From Xanthostigma xanthostigma (lineage: Eukaryota; Arthropoda; Insecta; Raphidioptera; Raphidiidae), in assembly GCA_963575645.1 (NCBI GenBank), contig OY754476.1, forward strand, positions 2,294,001 to 2,358,000: DNA of 64,000 nucleotides, in the 5' to 3' direction. Of the stretch, positions 35,238 through 48,500 are shown in pieces. A model generated the notes under the pieces. It saw nothing but the letters and a program-made list of their open reading frames with translations. It made no database searches and was not told where the DNA came from. The first letter of the stretch is position 1, and each line of letters opens with the position of its first letter. The position numbers were made by a program, and so were the translations under genes.

Positions 35238-36029
35238 CATTGGGCTAGCGCACAAAACAGCCTGTATTCGGTTGTTGATGTGCCGGGTATTAAATAATTA
35301 TTACAATAGGTGCGCCGTGGGTTATTTTGTTAGTGTGTATATATTGTGAAGTGCATTTCTACTTTTTAATGTTGACTAAAGAGGACTTGATACCGTCAAA
35401 TTCGTACGATATCTTGGATGATTTTATAAGGAACAAATGTCTCAAAGAAGATGCATCTCTTTAAGCTTAGGACGCATCTGCTTTTTTGAAGTGAAAACTT
35501 CTTTAGCGACGTTGGTACACTTTTTTTGTAATGGGTAAAAAATGTTAAACTCGCGTCAGGTATATTTGCGTCAGGGTCACGTGTCCTGATCGTACCCAGT
35601 TCTCACTCACTAAGGTTTGACTGTATATTGTTTATACAACGTTAGACATCTAGCGTTCAAATATCGTACATAAAAATGCAATCTATGATACAAACCATTT
35701 TGATCGAAAATTCGTAAGAAGTTAATATTCAAGTTTTCACTTGCGCCGGCACTCCCGGAGTGCAAAGGGGTTTTTTGTTAGTGTGCCAAACTCCAACAAA
35801 ATTAATATTAAATTTAGTTAACTTCTTTAGGAAAATATTCTGTTGGAACTATATGTGCATTCAGGAGATTTTTTTTTGTAAAATGATTCTAGAAATTCAA
35901 AGTGTATTGCTGTAATGTATGTAAACACACTGCCTATTAAATGTTTTTAATACAAACTGGCAAAACTAAGATTAATTGGGATAATGAAAGACGTAGTGTT
36001 TTTGGCCAGTTTGGAACATCGTCTCCATA
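35238..36029. other. Receptor kinase 3' UTR and downstream spacer
   Basis: No further gene. The stretch 35511-35775 (GTAATGGGTAAAAAATG ... CACTCCCGGAGTGC) recurs inverted at about 45483-45735 and is a dispersed repeat. I could not choose a poly(A) site. Confidence 0.5.
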
Positions 36030-36032
36030 TTA

Positions 36033-36447
36033 AGGCTGCTGCACACGAGGTTAGAAAGTTCTGCTAGCCGATAGAATGGGTACAAAGCTGGAAATGACGT
36101 CACTGCGAGCTGCCCTGCTAGCTCACAAGATAGGTTTTAAAATTAGAACAGGAACTATTTTCCCTGCTAGATTTGTCGCTAGGTATGAGCAAGAACCAAT
36201 CAGGCAGCAGTATCTTCACGTGGGCACTCGAACAAACGCCCACATGGCGTCATTCTGCCAGACTACAGATACGTTTTGCTCTGTGTTTATATTCGAACTG
36301 TCACTGCGCGCGCACCAAATCTATCCACAAAACATGCTTGAAAAATAGTCTCCTGTGAAGCAAGCACTTAACAGCAATCAAGAAAACCAGCGCTAGAAAA
36401 CTAGTAGGCAAATCTAGCAAGGAATCTAGCCTCGTGTGCAGTGGCCT
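36033..36447. mobile_element. Harbinger-like MITE (copy 1)
   Basis: Termini AGGCTGCTGCACACGAGG and CCTCGTGTGCAGTGGCCT (inverted, two mismatches), flanked by TTA on both sides (36030-36032, 36448-36450). TTA duplications are typical of PIF/Harbinger. Second copy at 46286-46710. Confidence 0.75.
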
Positions 36448-36450
36448 TTA

Positions 36451-38587
36451 GAGGCTTAGTAAACTGTCACTTTCGCAAGATGGCGTCGTATAAACGATAT
36501 TTCTTTAAATGGCGTGTGCGAATGAAACAGTCACAGCAACGATTCTACTATGTCTTTAGCATAGAGATGGAATAAACGGGCCTTTTTAGTGATCTGCATC
36601 TTTGCATCTGGATTCCGTATGTGAGCCGGCTCCCTGAACCGGTTCAAAAAGAGCCGAGTTCTGAATATGTTATTCGAGTCAACTGAGTTAGTTGAGTCAA
36701 GTCAATCATATCACCTAATATTGTGCCAGTGACTGACTCACATATTATAAGGCGGGGTTTTACAGGTTGCTACTTGCTATGTTATAAAAAGATTACAATA
36801 TGCAATAAAATACCTTAAATAGTTGTGACTTAAGTAAAACATTGTAATAAGCTGTAACGCCTGTGCGTAGTGTGTACCATAGCCAGACATATGATGCATG
36901 AGTCATTTGAGCTGACAGTGCTTCTGTGTGTCTAGTGTTTTACTGAGTTATGCGGATCTGTTGAGCCGTCGGCTCATAAAAAAGTGAGTCGGCTCTCACG
37001 GATCTTCTGTCGGAGCCGGCTCTTTGAACCAGTTCAGATCTGAGTTACCCAACCCTACTTTAGCATAGGATGGCGAACCAAGCTGGCAGAAAATACGTAT
37101 TTTGTTGTTATTGCTCTTACAGTGTTTCAGATCTTCCGATGGATAGATAAATGTCTTTCACTATGAATGGTACATTTTTTATTTAATGTTTCTTTTTGAC
37201 GTGAAATATTACGTGAACATTTAGAGGTTACAAGTCCTCCCAAATGTGTGATTTTATAATATTGTATATTATATAAATACGTAGTTACCCTATCAAATAA
37301 GCTCTGTAGTATTATTGAATGTGTGTTTACTGTTTTGATAGTATTTTTTGTACTGTAAAGTCAATACGTATTGTTTTTATATATTTTTTGTTAAAACTTA
37401 TAATCCTTAAAACTCATTCTTAATGAATGCCAAATGGATTTCGAACAACTTAATTAAAAAATGTCAACACCCTTTAGATTTTAGAAAAAGTCAGGGGCTT
37501 TTTTGTTCGTTTTGTATCACGTGTTTTCAAATATTTGACCTTCTAATGAAGTTTTCTGCTGACACAATAATCTGGGAATTTGCCAGGTTAATGATTCGAA
37601 ATGTTACGTGAAAATTAAACTTTTTTCAAATTCGAAATCCCTGTATTGTTTAAAGCAGAAAAAATGTTTTGTCCCTTTTAGATTACCTGACACAAGAATC
37701 TATTACACAATGTACAACTGGTATATATAATAATATATATTATATAATATTAGACTGAAATTTTATAAAGATTAATATTTTGTACAGATAAATTAATAAA
37801 AAAAAAAAACAGTTTATGTTGGGTATTCAATATAGTTAAAATCGGTTGGTTTTTATACGTAAGATTTTTAATATTAATTTTTATAGTGCAATTATAACCA
37901 CTTCAAAACAGTTACAAAAAATACCATAGTTAAAATTTCAACATTTTCTGTAGATGTGTGGTGCATTGTTAATTATTATTAAATGTGATATAAACAACTG
38001 CAAATGATTATTGTCATGAAAAATCAGTTGTATTATTTGTCTTTTTATTGTCTTGATGGATTTTTTTTTAATTATTTATTTTTACATTTTAAAAATATAT
38101 TCAAATTAAAATTACTAAATCAGAATAATAAACAATGTCAGTAATTTTGAATATTTTAAAGCATGACTGGTAAATTATTGTTATTTTTGTTATTTCTGCA
38201 AAAGACCTTTTTATTGTTAATGGTTGTTTGGAGGTTTACTACAGTACATAATACATATACGTAAATTATTCGTAAAGTAGCAATTTTATGTTAAACGCAA
38301 ATTCAAATTCTGCGTATTGTCACATAAAATATAATCCAAGATCGTATAACAGTAAACTTAATTGGAATATTTCTCGGATATTCAAATTAGATTACCGTTG
38401 AAGGATTTTTTTTTTTTATAACAAAAACTTGCCAAAACGCACAAACTCTAAAAAGGGTAAAAAATTGAAAGGCGCAGTCCGGTTTAGCAAACTTATTAAA
38501 TAATTTTAAATTGGCGTTGACAACTTTATTTATTTCATTAATCATTGAAAGTAAAGTACAAAAATGTATAAACTTATGATCTGTATG
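36451..38587. other. Intergenic, no gene
   Basis: A repeat with GAGCCGGCTC / GAACCGGTTC blocks lies at about 36600-37055, with inverted halves around 36620 and 37015, probably a further element. The rest is AT-rich without features. Confidence 0.45.
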
Positions 38588-38727
38588 CATTGGCGGCGGA
38601 TTGAGTTTCCTTGGAGGGGGAATACTTATGAGTTATCAACATTTACATTGTAAAAAGTATTAAACATGCTAGTTTAACATTCTGAGGGAACTTAGCCCCT
38701 TTCCTGCCCACTCTTTCGCCGTCAATG
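38588..38727. mobile_element. Small hAT-like MITE relic
   Basis: Ends CATTGGCGGCGGA and TTCGCCGTCAATG are inverted repeats. The flanks match poorly (about 5 of 8), so this is old or misassigned. Confidence 0.4.
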
Positions 38728-39549
38728 GCTGTGTATAAATAGGCTATAAATAGCATGATTGTTTTAAACATCTATACATATTACGTAAAGTAACAAGTTT
38801 AGTATTGGAACTTATTACGAAATTTGCTGAATTTTTTTACAATAAATATTTATTCAATTTTTTATACTGATTTATTTGTTATTAATATCCCAAGCTACTC
38901 TTAGAAAAAAACGTTGGCATTTTGCAATTATTTTAGGGCTACTAGAGCCATCTAGAAGGATTGATAGGCTACTATATATGTTTATGAAAATGCTGATAGA
39001 TATCACCAGTAATTATTTTAAATGTTGAAATCATAGACTTGATTTTTTTTTCAAAATAATACGATACAATGAATGAAAACACTAAGAAAATGATTTTTAT
39101 AAGGCGGAATATGATTTGTCCGATTTTACTATGTCGAATGAAGTTTTATTAAAGTTCATATTTTTAAAATTTCTACACTACATTCAGGAATTTAAATCAA
39201 TTGTAAATTTAACTTGACGAATGGCCATTAGGTTAAAGATGACTTTCAGTATTATTGTTAAAACTAAAAATTAATAGATATAGAGAGTCAGTGATCTGTA
39301 AAATGTGAACCATTCTTAAAATAAACTTAATTAGTATCATGAAATCGTTTAGGAAAATTTAGAATTTATCTAGTCAACTTTTATTTATAAATGGAATCCC
39401 AACCTCACTTTCCCTTTTGGTATGTTTTTATACAAAATATTCTAAGTCACATATTTTTTTCTTCGCAATAAAGATTGGATTGAGAATTTGCGTGTTTGTT
39501 TTTTTTTTGTTATCATAGTTGAAGTAACAATTTTATTTATATTTCGAAA
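38728..39549. other. Upstream region of the PDPR gene
   Basis: AT-rich; no exon or element recognised. The promoter should be here but has no clear motif. Confidence 0.5.
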
Positions 39550-42500
39550 ATGTATTTTTGTATAAATGCAATTATTTTCTGCAATAAAAATGTTTTCCTA
39601 AAAAGAATTTCGAATCGAATTATTACCAAATGCTCAGGATTAAATTATTCAAAAAGCAATACAACAGTATTGCCTTCACAAGTCCGTGTTGTCATCGCCG
39701 GTGGAGGTATTGTTGCCAATTCAGTGGCGTATCATCTCGTACAAAATGGATGGAAAGATATATTGGTCCTCGAGCAAAATTTCATTGGCTCAGGAACATC
39801 TATACACGGTTCTGGTATATTAGGTTTATTTAAGCCAATTGCCGATAGAAACATAACGTCTTATAGTATTAAACTGTATCGTCAATTACAAGAAATGGGA
39901 TACGACATCGGTTTGAGACAATGCGGAAGCGTAAATTTAGCTCAGACAAAGGATAGAATGATTGCATTGAGGAGACGTATAGCTTATAATTTGCCGACTG
40001 GACTTTATTGTGAAGTAGTTAGTAAAAATGAATTAAAGGAATTACATCCTTACTTAAGAACTGATGATGTCGAAGGAGCTGTTTGGGTACCTGAGGATGC
40101 TGTAGCTGATCCTCGGGCTGTGTGCTCGACTTTGGCAAAATTGGCCAAACAATTGGGTGCTCGTTACAAGGAAAATTGTAAAGTAGAGCAAGTGTTTACT
40201 GAAAATTCGCATGTAAAGTCCATCAAAACAGACCATGGTATTGTATTTTGTGAATACTTTGTTAACTGCACCGGGATGTGGGCAAGAGAATTGGGTTTAA
40301 ATTGTATACCGCCAGTAGTAATACCAGCATATCCAGTCCAACATTTTTACGCTACTACCGATAAAATAAGCCACGCCTCCGATATTTTACTGCCTTGCGT
40401 CAGAGATTATGACGCCCATACATATATGAGAGAATACAACGATGAAATAACAGTTGGCTGGTTTGAAAATAATGCTATACCAGCGTACGGCGATAAAGGA
40501 GGTGTTCCGAAAAACTGGAGAGAAGATTTAAACACCGATCAGAAACATATTTGTATGCGAATTGAATTCAATTCTTATTTTCAATGAACATTTCTTAATA
40601 ACTGCGTCTTTTTTTAGTACCACTGTGGGAAAAAGCAATCCACCGTTTACCAATTTTGAAGGAAACAAAGAAACCACAGTTAATAAACGCACCTGACAGT
40701 TTTACCCCGGATGGCAGATGGATTTTGGGAGAAGCTCCAGAAGTGCATAACTATTTCGTGGCAGTTGGAATGAATGGAAATTCATTACAAGCAGCCGGCG
40801 GTATTGGAAAGGCAGTAGCCGAATGGTTAATCGAAGGTCAACCAACACAAGAATTACTTCCTTTTAGCATTCAACGGTTTCTTGATCTTCATAATAACAG
40901 ACAATATTTACAACGAAGAGTCAAAGAAGTTGTCGGAAGGTATGAATAAAAAAAAATAAACATTCAAAATGTTTTCCATATTTTTTTTTTTTCATTTCTT
41001 TAGACACTATTCTATTCTATACCCGCATCAGTGTGAATACAAACATGCGAGAAAATTGCGTTGCTCACCATTATACAGTGTTCTCGAGAAAAGAGGTGCT
41101 GTCTTTGGAATTAAAATGGCCTATGAACGAGCTTTATATTTTGATACATCATACAAAAGTAAGTATTGAATTTTTAATTTATTATTACTGACCACATATA
41201 TTTGAAAATATTCCCTGATTCGGTACAGCACTCAGCTGTTAAGATTCAGCGAGATCAGAATAACAGTGCTGGATTAATCATTAAACAGAGTACGCAACTG
41301 CCTAGGGGCCTGTGCACGCACCAAGAAAAATACTTTTCATTGAACGAAAATTTTATTTGAAAATTTGTATGAAATTTCCCAACAACAATATTATTTTCTT
41401 TCGTTGTTTATTGTAATTTATTGCATTTAACAAGATAAAATTTAAAATAACTACGTCACGTCTCATTTCTCTTTTCTGACCAATCAAAAAACCGAGATCA
41501 TCAATTATCTATAACCTATTCATTAAGACTATTGCAATAAAGCTAAAGGCGATGCTGCAGCATCTAGTCAAAGTAATCATGTTGTTACAATATCACATAA
41601 GACATTGAAGTAACAGGATGCTTGGAGCCGATCATCTGGAAGTTACTCACATCCCTTCATCAACTTGGAAAGACTTGATTGCATTGCCTAGGGGCCTCGA
41701 TAGGGTTAATCCGGCCCTGCAGAAAAATACGTATTTTAATGTTTTTCGCCTGATTCTCGATAACATTTCCATGATTACAATTTATATTGAGATAAAAGTT
41801 CCAGACCGATGCTTGTTCTAGATTTATCAACAAAAATCAGTAAAAAATGTGCCATGTTTTCAGGAGGTGACCCATTGCCTCAAATGCCATCTGGAAGTTT
41901 TTACAAACCGGCGTTTTTTGATTTCATGAAAGAAGAATATTTGGCATGTCGAGAAGGTGTCGGAATTATTGACATGTCGTCATTTTCTAAAGTTGAAATC
42001 AAAGTAAGAGTATAAAATTGTTTTTAAAACAATCTATTTTTAAAGTGAAACTTTTATTCTATCGCCCCGAATTTTTCTGGCCGTCTGTTGCATATCGCAT
42101 TACAGGCGGCCGCGGAGTAGGGGTAAAGTGAAAGGCGTTCGGAGTAGGCGCTCGGTAGAGCAGCCAAGGCCAATATGGCGGCGCCTATGGTTAGCATCAG
42201 CTGACCGTGTAGTATGTATAACACATAGTCAGTCTGTCATGCGGGCAAGTGCTGTACAGTGTTTACATGTTTTTATTCGTGTATTCATGTGAATATTGTT
42301 GTTTATAATTATTAAATGTGATGGATAAGTGTCTACAATCCAACGCCTACAATCCAATAAAAGTTTCACTTGCGTCGTGGTTTCATAAAACCACACAACT
42401 GTTTTTAATAATTATATTGTATTTTTTAGTCTAGTTCATACGAAGTTGTCGATTATTTACAACAATTATGTTCAAATGACGTGAATCTTCCAGTAGGAGG

Positions 42501-45500
42501 AATTGCGCATACCGGCATGCAAAATGAACGGGGCGGATACGAAAATGACTGTATGCTAGTTAGACAATCAGAAAAATGGTAAACAAAGTGTTTATAGTTC
42601 ATCCATTTAATTTAAACGCGTATAGTACGCGCATAGATATATATACAGCGTGTCCACGGAAGTTCTTTACAAATGGAATTTTTTTTTATTAATTATTGGA
42701 GTCAAATTTTTTTTCTGTAGAAAAGTTCTGCTTCGTCCAAAACCTCTAAAACACCAAAGAAAAATTTTTTCGGCCTAAAGTTATACGAGGGAAATCAAAA
42801 AGTTTTATTTGACTAAAAATAAAAATTATCTGTGATATTCAAGATTTTCACAAAATAAGTTACATAATCAAATTTAATTCAAAATAATAACATAACTAAC
42901 TTCTAAGTAATTATTTATTCAGAATTATAAATCAGAATTCAACATATCCTCCATCTCTCTCCATACAAAGAACGGTTCTCCTTCAAAAATCCGTCACTGA
43001 ATTTCGAATCATTGTAGAAGGAATTTGATGGATTTTTTACAGGCATTTTATTTTCAATTACTTGACATTTAATACGTGCTATTCTTTTGTTTTCCAAGCC
43101 TACTACGGGCGAAAATCTTGAATATCACAGATAATTTTTATTTTTAGTAAAATAAAACTTTTTGATTTCCCTCGTAAAACTTTAGGCCGAAAAAAAATTT
43201 CTTTGTTGTTTTAGAGGTTTTGGACGAAGCAGAACTTTTCCACAGAAAAAAATCTTTGCTCCAATAATTAATAAAAAAAAATTCCATTTGTAAAGAACTT
43301 CCGTGGACACGCTGTATATATATATTTAATAGATTGCGGATACACTAGCGCCTCCTGTACCTTTTAGAAGCCATTTTGTACGTAGAAAACGCCGTAAAAA
43401 GCGCGCGAGATTCAAAAATATTAATTATTTTATAATGATTTTATTGAGAAAAACGACAAAAGTCACAGTAAACAGTGATATTTCGCTCCAAAACCTATTT
43501 TTATACTGAAACGTTTCAAAAATTACAAAATTGAGCATAAATATAATGTAAAAGCTTAGAACATTTTACATTGTCAATTTGGCATCAAGGTTGACAAGCA
43601 TTGTTGCCACTCTGACAATGTAAAATGTTCTAAGCTTTTATATTATATTTATGCTCAGTTTTGTAATTTTTGAAACGTTTCAATATAAAAATAGGTTTTG
43701 GAGCGAAATATCACTGTTTACTGCGAGTTTTATTGTTTTTCCATTAACATCATATTATAGAATATTTAATCTCTTTGAATCCCGCGAGCTTTTTACGGCG
43801 TTTTCCACGTACAAAATGGCTTCCATATGGCTTCTAATTGGAACCATTCCGCACAATGCTCAAGGATAGGCATCCGCTATCTATTAATATATATATATCT
43901 CTATGAGTACGCGCCACGAATCTAAAAGGCTCGGAAGTTAGATGCGAATGCAGGCTTGCGCTTGTACAGTCTGTTGAAAAATTACAAACTCGCAACTCAA
44001 CAAAACTAAAATAACAATAACGACTTGACAATAGCGTACTGGACTATACTTTAAAGCAAGAAAGCGACAAGTGACAAAGAAAATGAGCGATCACGGCCAA
44101 TCACCGACGAGCGCACGTTCCGTGCAGGTAGCTGGTGAAAGTATCAACGGCTCTAAAATGTGCCTTTGCGACGCTGTTTGTGACCAACTTCCGAACCTTT
44201 TAGATCCGTGGCGCGTACTGTACTTAAATCTATCCACGCTGTCCCAAAAGTAACATCGATTATTTATTCTTTATGAAACAATAAAAAAGTCAGTAGAAGA
44301 CAATTTAAAATTTCATTGAGAATGTGCTTAAGTGTTACTTTTTGGACACTCTGTACATATGAATCGTCTTTAGTTCATTTACGGATATTATTGACGTGAT
44401 AACGTCTTATAAATTGATGAAACACCGGCTGCACGCACGAAAAAGTGTCACGTTCCGCCTGAGCCTGAGCGTGCAAGCGAGAGCGCGGTATAAGCGATAG
44501 AGAGGCACGATCGGCCCAAGCGTCGGCTTGTACGCATTTCTCTCTCTTCTCGCGTGACGTCAGAGAGTTCATCAATGTTTCTTTATGACGTTATCACGTA
44601 AAACTATCGTCCGTAAACCGACTTTACAGACAACCAATTTTTTTCAGTTTCTTTATGGTATCGCCTTCTAATCAACAAACTCGAATTTATAAATGGATGT
44701 CCAATCATTTGCCAAAAAATAGTGCAATTGATTTGAACGATGTCACATCTATGTATACAGTCATAAACGTTGTTGGTCCAAAATCCACCGAATTGTTAAG
44801 CGAACTTTCTTGTTCCGAAATAAACCTTTCGCCATTCACATACAAAAAATTAAATATAGGTTATGCATCTGATGTTATGATAATGGCTTTCACACATACA
44901 GGAGAGCCTGGATTTTGTTTGTATGTACCTTCTGAGTATGCCCTGCATGTCTATGATCGCTTGATGATGGTAAGCTTAAAACTCCTTCTTACTTCTTCTA
45001 TTTTATCGTACGCAACTTACATCATGATACAATCAGTGGCGTAACAAACAAAATTTACTAAATTCTATAATAATAAATGTTAGGAACCTCCTCTCGAGCC
45101 GGGAACCCGTGGCATTTTGCCCGTCCTGCCACCCGTTTGTTACGCCACTGGTGACAATCCATCTCGTTTAAAAGTTATGAGATGTTTATATATTTTTTTT
45201 TCAACCAAGAGAGATTTTTTTTAATTTAAATCGGCTGTCTTTTTCAAAAGAATTTTATATTTTTTAAAGTTTTCGAATTTGGTCAGAAATAGTGTTTTTT
45301 CCAATTAAAAAATTGCAGGACAGTTAAAAATCGACCATAGTAATGAATCATGTATTTTATACGTCGAATGTAGACACACAAAACATTGCTGTCTCAGATG
45401 AGTGGTGGTGCAGCGTTTAGAAATGTGCGGTATACGTTCACTGTTCGTAAAAAGTTTCACTTCAAAAATAAAAAAAAAGACGGGTTGCACTCCGGGAGTA

Positions 45501-48500
45501 CCGGCAGAAGTGAAAACTTGAATATTAACGTCTTACGAATTTTCGATCAGGTCACGTGTCCTGACGCGAGTTTAACATTTTTTACCCATTACAAAAAAAG
45601 TGTACAAAAGTTTTCATCTTACGAATTTTCGATCAGGTCTTACGAATTTTCGATCAGGTCTTACGAATTTTCGATCTGACGCGAGTTTAACATTTTTTAC
45701 CCATTACAAAAAAAAGTGTACAACGCCGCTAAAGAAGTTTTTACTTCAAAAAGCCTATTTAGAAGTTCTGAAAAATGTATTTAAAAAACAGAAATTACTT
45801 TTTGTCCCGTATTTAACATAATAAATAATTAAAAATGCTCATTGAAGCATAAATAAATGTTCGCCTTGCTTGACTCATTAATTTTTCCTCACTACAATTT
45901 TTAAGTATGAATGTGATAAATTAATTTAGAGGAACTATCGCCTGTTTAAAAATTTAGATACACCAAACTAAAAAAAAACATATTACAGTAGGGTTACGCT
46001 AATCTGTATATTTTAAACAAGAATATTACGACTAGCAAAATGCATGCAAAGATTCATAGGTACCTAATTTGTTCGTCTAAAATTGTTCTCCTGCGCATGG
46101 AAACGATTAAGAATGCATGAAACAAAAAAGTCTCTAAATAAGTACACAATTCCTTAAAAGATACACGACACTTTGTATTAAAGTAAAAAAAAAATCGTTA
46201 TACTAATAATGTATCTTAGATAGCAAATACTTTTGAGAAGTTTCTTTCATTTTCGAGTGCGAATATTAAAAAAAAAAAGTACTTAAGGCCGCTGCACACG
46301 AGGCTAGAAACGCTGCTTAGAGTTCTGCTAGCCGGTAGGATGGGTAGGAAGCTGGAAATGACGTCACTGCGGACTGCCTTGCTAGCTCAGAAGATAGGTT
46401 TTAAAATTAGAACAGGGGCTATTTTCCCTGCTAGATTTGTTGCTAGGTATGAGCAAGAACCAATCAGGAAGCAGTATCTTCACGTGGGCACTTGACAAAC
46501 GCCCACATGGCGTCATTCTGCCAGACAACAGACACGTTTTGCTCTGTGTTTATATTCGAACTGACACTGCGCGCGCACCAGATCTATCCACAAAACACGC
46601 TTGAAAAATAGTCCCGTGTGAAGCGAGCACTTAAAAGCAATCAAGAAAACCAGCGCTAGAAAACTAGTAGGCAAATCTAGCAGCTTTTCTAGCCTCGTGT
46701 GCAGTGGCTTTTAGATACAAGATACAGCCCATCTAAGGTCTGCACGTTTTTTGTTTTGAAAAAGGAATTCTGATTATTACGCTGCCTGGATTTGAGAGAC
46801 CCTAGTACTAGTGTACAAAAAAGTTGCGATAATAAAGTTTTTTTATAATTATTTAGGTAGGAAGAGATTATGGAATTCGCGATGTTGGAACATTTACGCA
46901 GCGTTGGATGCGAATTGAAAAATTCATTCCATTTTGGGCCGAAGAACTAACTAGTTTCATTACACCATTTGAAGCTGGAAATGCATACAGCGTTAAATTA
47001 GACGTAGGATTTATTGTATTTTCGAATACTTACTTTAGTTAAACAATTGCAACCGTTTAATGAAAACAATTGTTTTGCAGAAGGAATATTTTATTGGCAA
47101 ATACGCTTTGCAACGGCAAAAAGAGCAAGGAGTTAAAAAACGATTAGTTTTATTTTTACTAGAAGATATAGATCCTGACAAAGACATTTGGCCCTGGGGG
47201 GGAGAACCGCTTTATCGTAATAACGAATTTGTTGGGACTGTAACATCAGCGGGGTAAGAAAAAAAATCAACTACGCGCCACAGATCTAAAAGATTCGGAA
47301 GTTAGTCACAAACAGCGTCGCAAAGGCACATTTTAGAGCCGTTGATACTCCCACCACCTCCCTGCAGCTACCTGCACGGAACGTGCGCTCGTCGGTGATT
47401 GGCCGTGATCGCTCGTTGCCTTTGCCACTTGTCGCTTTCCTGCTTTAAAGTACAGTCGAGTACGCTATTGTCAAATTGTTATTGCTATATTAGTTTTGTT
47501 GAGTTGCGAGTTGGTAGTTTTTCAACAGACTGTACAAGCGCAAGCCTGCATTCGCATCTAACTTCCGAGCCTTTTAGATTCGTGGCGCGTACTATAAATA
47601 AAATTTTAGTTTAAAAACTAAACCAACACATTTTTATGAACTAAAAAATGCAAAATATTATCATAAATCTTTCGTTACTAGCTATTTGTAAAAGTAAAAG
47701 CCATTATAAATATTTAAGTAGATGGCGCTCCACATTTATTTATATTAAAGCAAATTTTGTTGCCAAACTATTTTGCAGTTTTTAGTTCACGAAAACTTGT
47801 TTTAGTTTTTTTTAAATATAATTTTATTTTTTAGCCTTTTAATTTATATAAACTAGAAAACAAATCGGAACTAAAATTAAAGAACTGATTGGAAAGAGGG
47901 TTTTTCTGTGTTGGATAACGTTAATTAAACTAACAATTCAAATCTTTGATTAACGTCTGAATAGAACTCTTCAAATAAATAAAATTGTCGACCAATTTTT
48001 CTCAGACCATATATTGACAAAAAATAATGAAAATACAAATCAATATAACACAAGATGACGTTTCGAATCAGATTTAGATCTTCTTCAGAAATATCTAAAA
48101 AATATAAAAATTAATTAGTATTAAGTTATTTATTATCTAAATCTTTATTTATTATCTAATAGAATTCACGAAAGATTGAAAGTTTGAATAATTAAATAAA
48201 TTAATTCAAAAAATTAATTAAAACTTTCAATCTTTCGTAAATTCTATTAGATAATAAATAACTTAATACTAATTAATTTTTATATTTTTTAGATATTTCT
48301 GAAGATCCAAATCCGGATCGAAACGTCATCTTGTGTTATATTGATTTGTATTTTTATTATTTTTTGTCAATATATGGTCTGAGAAAAATTGGTCGACAAT
48401 TTTATTTATTTAAAGTAACAATTGTATTTCAATTTTATATTTGCAGTTATGGTTTCACGACCGACAAACTGGTATGCCTCGGATTTATAAGAAAACCAAG

